A DNA stretch of 64,000 bases from Bacillus solimangrovi (GTDB taxonomy: Bacteria > Bacillota > Bacilli > Bacillales > Bacillaceae_N): contig NZ_MJEH01000055.1 in the NCBI RefSeq assembly GCF_001742425.1, forward strand, positions 83,548-147,547, in the 5' to 3' direction. Position 1 is the first letter of the stretch. Each line of letters starts with the position of its first letter. Below are positions 39,854 to 48,282 of the stretch, piece by piece. Under the pieces are notes generated by a model. That model was not told the DNA's origin, searched no databases, and worked only from the letters and a program-made list of their open reading frames with translations. The position numbers and the translations under genes are program-made.

Positions 39854-40996
39854 CTAGTATACTTTAGTTAATGGGAACTTAATTAAAAAAGTTGTCCAAT
39901 CTTCTTGAGAATCCACTTGTAACGAACCATTATGCTTTTCGACTATTTGCTTACATACTGACAGTCCTAAACCAGTTCCAACATCTTTTGTCGTTACAAA
40001 TGGTTCAAAAATGTTACTCTCTAAATAATCAGGTATTTTCGTGCCATTATTAGCTATTTCTAAAACCCCACTGTCTCCCTTTGTGAAAACAGATATTCGA
40101 ATTAATCGAGATGAAGCAAGGCTTGCTAGCTCCTCAACAGCATTTGTTAAAATATTTAATAAAATTTGTTTAATTTGGTCTTCAACAGCTTCAATATAAC
40201 AATCTTCATTTAACTCAATGACAACCTCAATAGTTTCTTCAAGAAATTTGGGATAGAGAAAATTAACCATATCTTGCACAATGTCATTCAAATTAACGAC
40301 ATTCATCTCATCATCTAAACCACGTACTTTAGAAAGATACAAAAATTGTGAAAGCTTGCCTTCTAAACTCTCAACTTCATTGTCCACAATCTCAAAATAA
40401 TATTTAGCTTGTTCATCATTTTTATATTTTTGTGTCAGTAATTTCAAGAATCCTTTAATCGATGTTAATGGATTACGAAATTCATGAGCAAAACTTGCTG
40501 CAATTTGTCCAAGAATTGATAAGCGATCAGTATGCATCTCTTGAATAAATAAGTTTTTCTCACGAATGATTTTATCCTTCAACTCTGTATATTCCTTAAC
40601 TGCATAATATAGAAATTTATGAAACACTTGATCGACCAGTACCATGCCTTCCAACTTTTCTTGCTCATCCAAATCAGAATCTATAATTAATCGATTAATA
40701 ATTGTTCGACCTACATTAATGTTGTTCACAAGTTCATTAATGTTTACACCTGCCTGTATACGTTCAATAGCAATCTTTCGAGTTAGATGGATAACATAAT
40801 CTTCATCATCTTCTTTAAGATATTTTAAAATAAACGTAATTGTACTTTCGGCATTCAATACGATCTCATCATAAAACGGATCATCTTTCAACAAATAGAT
40901 TGTTTCTAGCCAGTTAGCCATAATCTTTTGTTTATGTTCGGTTATAATAGTTACTAACTTCTCAATTATACGTTCATTGAAAGTATGTTGAATCAT
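39854..40996 (-). CDS. Orphan cytoplasmic histidine kinase, sporulation-kinase-like
   Basis: The 380-residue protein has no transmembrane helix. Residues 1 to about 165 form an all-helical domain resembling the RsbR/RsbRD N-terminal region (IIEKLVTIITEHKQKIMANW, then IERIQAGVNINELV). The HisKA domain follows with the phosphoacceptor in FAHEFRNPLTSIKGF, then HATPase with the N box ILLNILTNAVEEL and GTGLGLSVCKQIVE. This catalytic part resembles KinA-E phosphorelay kinases. No response regulator is nearby. AAGGAG precedes ATG 40996. Confidence 0.9.
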   Translation of the reverse strand: MIQHTFNERIIEKLVTIITEHKQKIMANWLETIYLLKDDPFYDEIVLNAESTITFILKYLKEDDEDYVIHLTRKIAIERIQAGVNINELVNNINVGRTIINRLIIDSDLDEQEKLEGMVLVDQVFHKFLYYAVKEYTELKDKIIREKNLFIQEMHTDRLSILGQIAASFAHEFRNPLTSIKGFLKLLTQKYKNDEQAKYYFEIVDNEVESLEGKLSQFLYLSKVRGLDDEMNVVNLNDIVQDMVNFLYPKFLEETIEVVIELNEDCYIEAVEDQIKQILLNILTNAVEELASLASSRLIRISVFTKGDSGVLEIANNGTKIPDYLESNIFEPFVTTKDVGTGLGLSVCKQIVEKHNGSLQVDSQEDWTTFLIKFPLTKVY

Positions 40997-41317
40997 CACA
41001 AACTCCTTACAATTCATTAAAATCACAATTATCACATGTCCACTGATTGATTCCTCTATTCATCAGTGTGAGGTTGAAAGACAACAGACCGTGATAGACG
41101 TTTCACTTTATTAAATCCCATGAATAACTTAAATTTTATATCTATCTACTTTAATACTTACCAACCATCATAATTGAAGGAAACAAATTGGTAAACATTT
41201 AATAATTATCCTACATCTAGTCCTTAAACTTTACCACAAATTTGAATAAATTATTAAAAGAAGAGGGTATGCTGATCATAAGACTACGTTGTCAGAGTAA
41301 AAGTGAGGGGAATTGTA
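40997..41317. other. Non-coding stretch between the kinase and the GH13 gene
   Basis: There is no ORF. A hairpin CACTGATTGA / TCATCAGTG (41041-41050, 41060-41068) is followed by GAGGTTGAAAG. This is a weaker relative of the CATCAGTG hairpin at 27137. The rest is AT-rich and featureless by eye. Confidence 0.4.
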
Positions 41318-43063
41318 GTGGATAAAGCAGCTATATATCATCGTACAGATGTACCGTACCTATATGGAATTGATCAACAAACGATTGAGATAAAACTTCG
41401 TTCAAAAAAAGGGGATTTAACAGATGTCACACTTGTATATGGAGATCCTTACGATTGGCATGAAGGTCAATGGCAAAACACACGTAAGAAAATGAATATC
41501 ATTGGAAGTGATCAACTTTTTGATTATTGGGTTTGTAAGGTAAAGCCAACATTCAAACGTCTTCGTTATGTCTTTGAAGTATGTTGTGAAACCGAACAAT
41601 GGACTTATACTGAAAAAGGATTTTATCAAGTCACTACTTATGATGATACATCCTATTATTTCGCTCATCCCTATCTCCATCAAACCGAACAATTTCATGC
41701 ACCTTCTTGGGTAAAGGATACGATTTGGTATCAAATTTTCCCAGAACGGTTTGCAAATGGTGATTCAACAATTAATCCTCCTAATACCGAGAATTGGGGA
41801 AGTCAAAAACCTACGTTCGATAATTTTTTCGGAGGTGATTTACAAGGGATCATCAATCACATCGATTATCTTGAGAAACTAGGAATTACAGGTATTTATC
41901 TTACACCAATTTTTTTATCTCCTTCAAACCATAAATACAACACGACAAATTATCGAGAAATCGATCCACATTTCGGAGACAAGGAAATTCTAAAGGCACT
42001 TATCACTATGTGTCATGAACGGGGCATTCGCATCATCTTAGATGCTGTATTCAATCACTGTGGTAAAGATTTTCCTTTGTTTATTGATGTTAAAAAACAT
42101 GGTAGTACTTCTCCTTATTATCACTGGTTTCACACTCATCAATCAGGTTACGAAACGTTTGCTTTTGAAGATTCTATGCCAAAATTTAATACTACACATC
42201 CTGATGTAAAGAAATATCTTATCGATATTGCCTGTGCTTGGACGAAGGAATTTCAAATTGATGGCTGGAGATTGGACGTTGCTAATGAAGTTGATCACTC
42301 TTTTTGGAGAGAATTTCGAGTTAGAATAAAGGAGATCAATCCAGAGGCATATATCGTCGGAGAAGTATGGCATGATGCCTTACCATGGTTACGAGGTGAC
42401 CAATTTGATAGTGTAATGAACTATCCTCTCTCTATGTTACTCATCCATTATTTTGGTCAAGATAAAATAGACGCACAAAATTTTCAAGGGAGCATTACTT
42501 CCTTACTTCAAATGTATCCACCTTATGTCAACGATGTGTTGATGAACATTATTAGTAGTCATGATACACAAAGAGTTTTAAATGTTTGTAATGGAGAACT
42601 CGAAAAAGTTAAGTTAATGTACTTATTTTTCCTCTCCTACCCAGGTAGTCCATGCATTTATTATGGAGAAGAAATCGGAATGAGCGGAGGGGCTGATCCA
42701 GACTGTCGGGCATGCATGGTTTGGGATGAAAGTAAACAAAACTTAGATATGTATAACTTCATTCAAAAATGCACTTTCTTTCGTCACACACTTAAACCTT
42801 TTGGAAGTGCCGGTAAGTTTCAGTTCATACCATATAATCACATACAAAATACAATTGTATACGAAAAAATAACAGATGATGAAAAGTTACTTTTTTTTAT
42901 TAATAGTGCCAATGAGCCTGTAGAAATAACAGTTCCAATGTCAACTCACTACAATACCATTCAAAATATATGGACAAATGAAGATGCATGTCATCTTATA
43001 CAAGGAAATCAATTAACAGTGAAAGTTAATGCACTTGATTTTATCGTTCTCCACTTCCAATAA
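41318..43063 (+). CDS. GH13 glycosidase, neopullulanase/cyclomaltodextrinase type
   Basis: The 581-residue enzyme has an N-terminal CBM34-like domain (DKAAIYHRT), then the (beta/alpha)8 barrel. Catalytic residues are Asp320 (GWRLDVANE), Glu349 (VGEVWHD) and Asp416 (SSHDTQR). There is no signal peptide, so it should hydrolyse maltodextrins, cyclodextrins or pullulan fragments in the cytosol. GAGGGG is seven bases before GTG 41318. It is monocistronic, with no sugar transporter nearby. Confidence 0.92.
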   Translation: MDKAAIYHRTDVPYLYGIDQQTIEIKLRSKKGDLTDVTLVYGDPYDWHEGQWQNTRKKMNIIGSDQLFDYWVCKVKPTFKRLRYVFEVCCETEQWTYTEKGFYQVTTYDDTSYYFAHPYLHQTEQFHAPSWVKDTIWYQIFPERFANGDSTINPPNTENWGSQKPTFDNFFGGDLQGIINHIDYLEKLGITGIYLTPIFLSPSNHKYNTTNYREIDPHFGDKEILKALITMCHERGIRIILDAVFNHCGKDFPLFIDVKKHGSTSPYYHWFHTHQSGYETFAFEDSMPKFNTTHPDVKKYLIDIACAWTKEFQIDGWRLDVANEVDHSFWREFRVRIKEINPEAYIVGEVWHDALPWLRGDQFDSVMNYPLSMLLIHYFGQDKIDAQNFQGSITSLLQMYPPYVNDVLMNIISSHDTQRVLNVCNGELEKVKLMYLFFLSYPGSPCIYYGEEIGMSGGADPDCRACMVWDESKQNLDMYNFIQKCTFFRHTLKPFGSAGKFQFIPYNHIQNTIVYEKITDDEKLLFFINSANEPVEITVPMSTHYNTIQNIWTNEDACHLIQGNQLTVKVNALDFIVLHFQ

Positions 43064-43075
43064 CTCGAAACTCTT

Positions 43076-43105
43076 ACTCCCTGTATGATTGGACAGGGAG
43101 TTTTA
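43076..43105 (+). terminator. Terminator after the GH13 gene
   Basis: The arms ACTCCCTGT and ACAGGGAGT are followed by TTTAT. Confidence 0.85.
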
Positions 43106-43213
43106 TCTCGTTTCAACTCACACGTATACCGACTAACCTAAAAAATCCGATCCAATTAGTTCACATACTTAAACGTAACAATAATAGAAAACTCCACAGA
43201 TTAAGGTTTCACC

Positions 43214-43567
43214 TTAACCTTTTGGCTTAAATAATACAGCACCAAGAAAACCAAATACAATTGCAGCTGAGATACCAGCACTTGTTACTTCAAACATTCC
43301 TGTAATTACTCCAATTATTCCGTACTGCTCGGCTTCAGTCATTGCACCATCGACTAAAGCATTGCCAAAACTCATTATTGGAACTGTTGCACCCGCTCCT
43401 GCAAAGTCAATGAGATTATCATACACTCCAAAACCTGCTAATATTGCACCTGCTACCACTAATATACTCAATGCATGTGCAGGGGTCATCTTAAACACGT
43501 CCATTAATAATTGTCCAATAACACATATAAGCCCTCCTACAACGAATGCCCAAAAATAAATAATCAT
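43214..43567 (-). CDS. spoVAE: SpoVAE (SpoVAEb-type) membrane protein
   Basis: The 117-residue membrane protein has several helices with the family motifs [34 protein letters not shown] and GAVLFKPKG. SpoVA proteins move dipicolinic acid across the inner spore membrane during sporulation and germination. GAAAGGAG precedes ATG 43567. It directly follows spoVAC, with no spoVAD between them. Confidence 0.93.
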   Translation of the reverse strand: MIIYFWAFVVGGLICVIGQLLMDVFKMTPAHALSILVVAGAILAGFGVYDNLIDFAGAGATVPIMSFGNALVDGAMTEAEQYGIIGVITGMFEVTSAGISAAIVFGFLGAVLFKPKG

Positions 43568-43591
43568 CAGTACCTCTCCTTTCATTCACGC

Positions 43592-44077
43592 TTAAATTAC
43601 ACCAAATTGAATGAGAAACGTTTTAATAACTGAAATCACAAAAGCAGCAAATACCCCAAACATAATAACTGATCCTGCTAGTTTAAACATATTTCCACCT
43701 GTACCGAGTACAAGTCCTTCTGAACGATGTTCAATTGCTGCCGAAATAACTGCATTACCAAACCCCGTTATTGGAACTGCTGTTCCAGCTCCAGAAAATT
43801 GAGCGATTTTATCATAAAAACCAAATCCAGTTATTAACATTGTTATGAAAATTAATACAGCAACTGTTGGGTCTCCAGCTGTTTGTTCTGTAAAATTAAA
43901 ATTCCTCATGAAAAAGGATTGAAGCATTTGTCCTATTAAACAGATTGTTCCACCTACAAAAAAAGCGAGCAAACAATTTTTAAGTATCGGACGATTTATC
44001 GTGTACTCTTTCATTGTTTTTTCATATGCCTTCATCTCAGGTGTTTTTTCGTTATCTTTTTTTTGCAAGTCCTCCAC
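43592..44077 (-). CDS. spoVAC: SpoVAC membrane protein
   Basis: The 161-residue protein has a polar N-terminus (about 28 residues) and four to five helices with FFVGGTICLIGQMLQ, AQFSGAGTAVPITGFGNAV and LVLGTGGNMFKLAG. SpoVAC is thought to be the channel of the DPA transporter. The start may be GTG 44077 or TTG 44068; the run AGAAGGTGGAGG serves either. The gene begins 6 bases after the YhcN-like lipoprotein and ends 25 bases before spoVAE. Confidence 0.92.
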   Translation of the reverse strand: MEDLQKKDNEKTPEMKAYEKTMKEYTINRPILKNCLLAFFVGGTICLIGQMLQSFFMRNFNFTEQTAGDPTVAVLIFITMLITGFGFYDKIAQFSGAGTAVPITGFGNAVISAAIEHRSEGLVLGTGGNMFKLAGSVIMFGVFAAFVISVIKTFLIQFGVI

Positions 44078-44083
44078 CTTCTC

Positions 44084-44542
44084 TCAAGTTTGTTTTAATA
44101 ATTTTTTCACATTTTTCAATTCCTTTTTGAGCTCTTTTTCACTTATTTGATTATCTTCCATTTTCTTTTGAAGCTTTTCTAGCTCAATATAAATTTTATG
44201 ATCAGTCGTCACTTTTACTTTTTTCTTAGGGAACTCTTTTTTTATTTTTTCCTTGGCTTGCTTAATAATGCGCTCAGAGCGAAATGTGTAGAGATGCTTT
44301 AACTCAAGAACTACAATGATATCTTTTTCATACGCTACAGTTTTCATTTTCAAAACTTGCTTCATCGGAAGTACAATATCTCGTACGGCTTGGATTGTTT
44401 TCATTTCATTTGTCCATTTATTTTGCTCAACATTTACTTGTAGCGGTGCATTATGTTTTTCAGTCGATTGTTGTGCCCCTTGCTGACACCCACTAAAAAT
44501 TAACAACATTAGTAATAGCGATAATCCACACCTTACAACCAT
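44084..44542 (-). CDS. YhcN/YlaJ-like sporulation lipoprotein
   Basis: The protein has a lipobox (LIFSGC), then about 130 residues with VRDIVLPMKQVLKMKTVAYEKDI, typical of YhcN/YlaJ spore lipoproteins, and a Lys-rich coiled tail. GAGGTGA lies six bases before ATG 44542. It opens an operon with spoVAC and spoVAE, a partner set known from the spoVA2mob-type operons of heat-resistant spores. Family assignment is moderately sure. Confidence 0.82.
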   Translation of the reverse strand: MVVRCGLSLLLMLLIFSGCQQGAQQSTEKHNAPLQVNVEQNKWTNEMKTIQAVRDIVLPMKQVLKMKTVAYEKDIIVVLELKHLYTFRSERIIKQAKEKIKKEFPKKKVKVTTDHKIYIELEKLQKKMEDNQISEKELKKELKNVKKLLKQT

Positions 44543-44636
44543 CACAACTCACCTCATCACATATCTTCATTTATTGATTATCTTTTACAAGAACAATAGT
44601 GAAATATGCAGGAAAACATATACATGTTAAATCAAA

Positions 44637-44755
44637 TGTTAATATTCTTAACATTCAAATCTAAATATAAATGAATTTTCAAAAAATTATCTTGATTTTA
44701 CCTATTTTTTTAGTTATTATATAAAACATAACAAATGATGTTAAAAAAACTAACA
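44637..44755 (+). promoter_or_regulatory. glnK-amtB promoter with two TnrA/GlnR boxes
   Basis: Both TGTTAATATTCTTAACA (44637-44653) and TGTTAAAAAAACTAACA (44739-44755) fit TGTNA-N7-TNACA exactly. Between them lies a promoter with TTGATT (44692-44697), 17 bases and TATTAT (44715-44720). The box centres are 102 bases apart; one is upstream of the -35 and one just downstream of the predicted start. This suggests nitrogen control by TnrA and GlnR, with activation, repression or looping possible. Confidence 0.85.
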
Positions 44756-44774
44756 TAAAGGAGTAGGTAAAACA

Positions 44775-45116
44775 GTGAAGAAAGTTGAAGCTATTATTCG
44801 ACCGGAACAATTCCAAGCATTACGCTCAAAACTTGAACAAATCGGAATTCATGGACTAACCGTTTCCGAAGTGGCAGGATGTGGGAAACAAAAAGGAAAA
44901 GAAGGAATCTTTCGTGGTAATCGCTTTGAAATTAACCTCTATCCTAAAGTTAAGGTAGAAATGATTATTGAAGAACAGCAAGTTAACAACATTGTTGAAA
45001 GTATTCAACTAACTTGCTCAACAGGTGAAGTCGGTGACGGAAAAATATTTATCTACCCTGTTGAAAATGTGATTCGTATCCGTACAGGTGAACATGGATA
45101 TAAAGCTCTAATCTAA
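44775..45116 (+). CDS. glnK: PII nitrogen regulatory protein
   Basis: The 113-residue PII trimer subunit would bind ATP/ADP and 2-oxoglutarate and close AmtB. Motifs are VSEVAGCGKQKG (start of the T-loop), the C-terminal TGEVGDGKIFIYPV and IRTGEHG. The T-loop tyrosines of E. coli are both Phe here (IFRGNRF), so uridylylation is not expected, as in other bacilli. AAAGGAG precedes GTG 44775. glnK comes before amtB, the reverse of B. subtilis. Confidence 0.96.
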   Translation: MKKVEAIIRPEQFQALRSKLEQIGIHGLTVSEVAGCGKQKGKEGIFRGNRFEINLYPKVKVEMIIEEQQVNNIVESIQLTCSTGEVGDGKIFIYPVENVIRIRTGEHGYKALI

Positions 45117-45284
45117 TAAAAAGATTCCTTTTCTATTATGCAAACCTTCAAATTATAACAACTAACATTTACTACAAATCATCTAGGTTTCAGACTCCAC
45201 AAGTTATAGCATTTTTTAATTTTATAAAACCTAATACCCCTTTTCATCAGCTTTAAAGAAAACAAATCGGAAGGATGAAACAAT

Positions 45285-46670
45285 TTGAAGAAAAAGATAT
45301 TTAGCCTCTCGTTAGTCAGCTTTATCTTTAGCACAACTGCTTACGCTGCTGAAGCTACACCTACAGTTGAATCGGTAATTAGTGCAATGGATATGATGTG
45401 GATTATGATTGCCGCATTCTTAGTTTTTTTCATGCATGCAGGTTTTGCAATGGTAGAGACTGGATTCACCCGTTCCAAAAATGCTCTTAACATTCTAATG
45501 AAAAATATGATGACGATCTCTATTGCATCTATTCTTTACTTCGTCGTTGGTTATGGTTTAATGTTCGGAAATTCAACAGGTGGATTGATAGGGACAAATG
45601 GATTTCTTTTAAAAGGACATGAAGATCAAGTTGGGTTCTTTGCTTTCCAAGCAATGTTTGCCGCTACTTGTGCGACTATCATTTCTGGAGCAGTAGCTGA
45701 ACGCATCAAATTATCTTCCTACTTATTATTGACCGTTCTCATGACAGGTCTCATCTATCCCGTTGTCGGTCATTGGGTTTGGGGTGGAGGATGGCTTGCT
45801 CAAATGGGATTCACTGATTTTGCAGGTTCAACTGTTGTTCATTTAACTGGTGCTTTAGGTGCAATTGTTGCTGTTTCATTCCTTGGAGGGCGGATAGGCA
45901 AATATTCAAACGGTAAAGTTAATGTCATTCCAGGTCACAATATCCCTCTTGGAGCATTAGGTGTGTTTATTTTATGGTTCGGATGGTTTGGTTTTAATGC
46001 AGGAAGTACACTTGCTGCAGATACATCACTCGTACCTCATGTTGTCACTACAACATTACTCGCAGCAAGTGCTGGTGTGATTGGAAGTGCGTTATATTCT
46101 CAATTTAAATACAAACGAATTGATGCCTCACTTACTTTAAACGGCGCTTTAGGTGGGTTAGTAGGAATTACGGCTGGCTGTGCAAACGTTTCGTTTATCG
46201 GAGCAGGTATAATTGGTCTTCTTGCAGGTATTATTCTTGTTGAAGCTGTTGCATTTATCGATCAAAAATTAAAGCTAGATGATCCAGTAGGAGCGATTGC
46301 TGTTCATGGAATTTGTGGAATTTGGGGCACGGTAGCAGTTGGTCTATTCGCAATTGAAGGCGGACTATTTTACGGTGGAGGCATAAGTCTTGTCTCTGTT
46401 CAACTCATTGGTGTAGTTGCTGTTATCCTTTGGACTGTCGCATCAGTTTCAATTTCGTTATTCATTTTAACACGGTTCACTTCAATCCGTGTATCACGTG
46501 AAGAAGAAATCTCTGGTCTTGATTTCGCTGAACATGGTTCATCTGCATATGAATCAACAAAGAGTATTTTCAATGAGAATATGGGAGAAAGTAACGGTAC
46601 TTTCGGAGTTGACTTAATTAAACGACTCGACGGTATCACTCCTAACAAAGCAAAAACAAAAACTAGTTAA
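45285..46670 (+). CDS. amtB: Ammonium transporter
   Basis: The 461-residue Amt protein has a signal-like N-terminus ending TTAYAAEA, eleven predicted helices, the twin pore histidines (VVHLTGALGA and AVHGICGIWG) and the family stretch WFGWFGFNAGS. It has a polar C-terminal tail of about 70 residues. TTG 45285 follows GGAAGGATG. It probably forms an operon with glnK, with a 168-base gap. Confidence 0.95.
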   Translation: MKKKIFSLSLVSFIFSTTAYAAEATPTVESVISAMDMMWIMIAAFLVFFMHAGFAMVETGFTRSKNALNILMKNMMTISIASILYFVVGYGLMFGNSTGGLIGTNGFLLKGHEDQVGFFAFQAMFAATCATIISGAVAERIKLSSYLLLTVLMTGLIYPVVGHWVWGGGWLAQMGFTDFAGSTVVHLTGALGAIVAVSFLGGRIGKYSNGKVNVIPGHNIPLGALGVFILWFGWFGFNAGSTLAADTSLVPHVVTTTLLAASAGVIGSALYSQFKYKRIDASLTLNGALGGLVGITAGCANVSFIGAGIIGLLAGIILVEAVAFIDQKLKLDDPVGAIAVHGICGIWGTVAVGLFAIEGGLFYGGGISLVSVQLIGVVAVILWTVASVSISLFILTRFTSIRVSREEEISGLDFAEHGSSAYESTKSIFNENMGESNGTFGVDLIKRLDGITPNKAKTKTS

Positions 46671-46753
46671 TCCGTCCAAACTTGGCTGTTGCTTGAGGGG
46701 CTGCAGCCAACAAAACCCCTATATCCTCGTGGACTCCAACTCTCCTGTTTCAA

Positions 46754-46788
46754 CCTGCAGCACTAAATGCTGCAGGTCTTTTTTATCC
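46754..46788 (+). terminator. Terminator after amtB
   Basis: The stem CCTGCAGCA / TGCTGCAGG is followed by TCTTTTTT. A second, imperfect GGCTG/CAGCC hairpin lies upstream at about 46683-46710. Confidence 0.9.
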
Positions 46789-46802
46789 CCTTATTTCTCA
46801 CA

Positions 46803-47963
46803 TTAAGAAGTAAATGAGACGTCACGTCTATATCTCCAAAACTGATATGATACGAAAAACAACCCTAAGTTCATCATTAAAATAACCATATATAATGGTA
46901 ACTTTTGTTCTAGAAGCGGAAAAATTAGAAAACCACAAAAAAAGCCTATACGTACGAAAACCTCATTTATTCCTAGCACACGATTAAGATATATTGAATG
47001 TGTACTCTGCACTAACGTTGCATGAGAAATTTGAAAACCTGATTCTATAAAACCAACTAGTATTAAAATGAACACAACAAATATAAGATTATCGTTCAAA
47101 AAAGGCAGTATCATCAAAACACTATATACAAACCCTACTAACGGAAGCACACGGTTTGGTAAGGATGTGTTACATTTGAAATAAATTGCTCCTAACAATG
47201 TTCCGACAGCAACAGATGACCACATCAGCCCATTTGCAATTGAATGATATTCCGCAAATTCTGTAGAAAGTAACGGAAGTCCAAAATTGTATCCCGAAAC
47301 GGCAAACGCATAAACACCACTTCCAATAATAAGATGACGTAATAACGGCTGTTCACTGAACAATTTCTTCAACGATTTGTTTTCATTAACAAACGGTGTC
47401 GTTCTTAGCTCTTGTCGGTCATTCGTCTCTTTTTCTTTAAGTTTTAAAATTGTAAGTAGTGAGACAAAATAGGTAATTCCATCAAATAACAAGACCATTC
47501 GATAGCCGAATTTATATGCAATTATACCACCAACAAGAAAACCAATTATACTAATAACAGAAGTTATCTTCATGAGTAACGAGTTTATTGACACAAGCGC
47601 ATGCTTTCCAAACAAATCAGGTAGTATCGCTTGGAAGCTTACTTGAAATATAGGATACATTGCTCCAATTAAGCCTGCACTTACTATAACTGTCACTGGA
47701 GATGGATATATACATAGTACAATCATTGTTATCCCACATAACAAATCACCAATAATCATTAAACGCTTGTTACTAAAAGAAATCGGCAACACACTTATGA
47801 TGACACTTGATAAGATAGCCCCAATCTGTCTACTTAGAAAATATACTGCAAGCCATATACTACTATTTGTATTTGCAATCAAAAATGATGTAGACGCAAT
47901 AAAATTTATACGACTAGCAAAATCTGAAAATCCTTTTCCATACAGAAATAAATATTGATTCAT
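46803..47963 (-). CDS. MFS efflux transporter (MFS_3/Mef-like) under a leader-peptide attenuator
   Basis: The 386-residue protein has about twelve hydrophobic helices in two halves split by a charged loop (KLKEKETNDRQELRTT). MIIGDLLCGITMIVL and MYPIFQVSFQAILPDLFG resemble the MFS_3 group that includes macrolide-type efflux pumps. AGGAGG is seven bases before the ATG but is locked in a hairpin (47963-47997) preceded by a leader peptide. The regulatory layout makes export of a ribosome-targeting compound likely; the actual substrate is unknown. It is monocistronic. Confidence 0.88.
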   Translation of the reverse strand: MNQYLFLYGKGFSDFASRINFIASTSFLIANTNSSIWLAVYFLSRQIGAILSSVIISVLPISFSNKRLMIIGDLLCGITMIVLCIYPSPVTVIVSAGLIGAMYPIFQVSFQAILPDLFGKHALVSINSLLMKITSVISIIGFLVGGIIAYKFGYRMVLLFDGITYFVSLLTILKLKEKETNDRQELRTTPFVNENKSLKKLFSEQPLLRHLIIGSGVYAFAVSGYNFGLPLLSTEFAEYHSIANGLMWSSVAVGTLLGAIYFKCNTSLPNRVLPLVGFVYSVLMILPFLNDNLIFVVFILILVGFIESGFQISHATLVQSTHSIYLNRVLGINEVFVRIGFFCGFLIFPLLEQKLPLYMVILMMNLGLFFVSYQFWRYRRDVSFTS

Positions 47964-48022
47964 TTCTAAACCTCCTGTTTTGAAGGTGGTTTAGAAAGGT
48001 ACGCCCCCTGTTAAGGGCGTAC
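47963..48022 (-). promoter_or_regulatory. Predicted translation attenuator (two hairpins, buried ribosome binding site)
   Basis: On the minus strand, arm 1 GTACGCCC (48022-48015) lies in the last codons of the leader peptide and pairs with arm 2 GGGCGTAC (48006-47999). Arm 3 TTTCTAAACCACCT (47997-47984) pairs with arm 4 AGGAGGTTTAGAAA (47976-47963) over 13 of 14 bases. Arm 4 holds the transporter's ribosome binding site and the A of its ATG. AGGGGG in the loop side of arm 2 (48009-48004) can pair with CCACCT of arm 3, which would free arm 4. Confidence 0.82.
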
Positions 48023-48043
48023 ACTGATATTAATCTTTAACAT
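48011..48043 (-). CDS. Leader peptide MLKINISVRP of the MFS transporter
   Basis: The ATG at 48043 has a perfect AGGAGG (48051-48056) seven bases upstream. Ten codons are followed by TAA in the loop of the first hairpin; the last three sense codons (Val-Arg-Pro) form arm 1 of that hairpin. A ribosome paused near the end would open hairpin 1. An overlapping ATG (MYVKD) at three bases from the site is less likely. Regulatory rather than functional as a product. Confidence 0.78.
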   Translation of the reverse strand: MLKINISVRP

Positions 48044-48132
48044 ACATTTACCTCCTGAAATAATTTATAATTTCTATCTTCTCAATTGAGGGGACGGTCT
48101 TTCTATTCATCACCTTTTATCTTTCAATTAAA

Positions 48133-48141
48133 ATTATAGCA
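48133..48141 (-). promoter_or_regulatory. Extended -10 promoter of the leader-MFS transcript
   Basis: On the minus strand TGCTATAAT (extended -10) has no good -35. Transcription from about 48126 would give a leader of about 160 bases, carrying the peptide and hairpins. A CTCAATTGAG palindrome at 48081-48090 lies in the leader. Confidence 0.6.
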
Positions 48142-48256
48142 AACTTTCTTTTAAAATTAGCATTGCATCACAAACTACAAATAAAATCGTTCACCCTATA
48201 TCTATTGTATATTTAAGCTCAATGACAGAACTTTTCACTTCTGTTATTACACAATA

Positions 48257-48282
48257 AAAAACCCCTTCATATTGAAGAGGTT
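48257..48282 (-). terminator. Terminator after asnO
   Basis: The minus-strand stem AACCTCTTCA / TGAAGGGGTT (one mismatch) is followed by TTTT. Confidence 0.85.
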
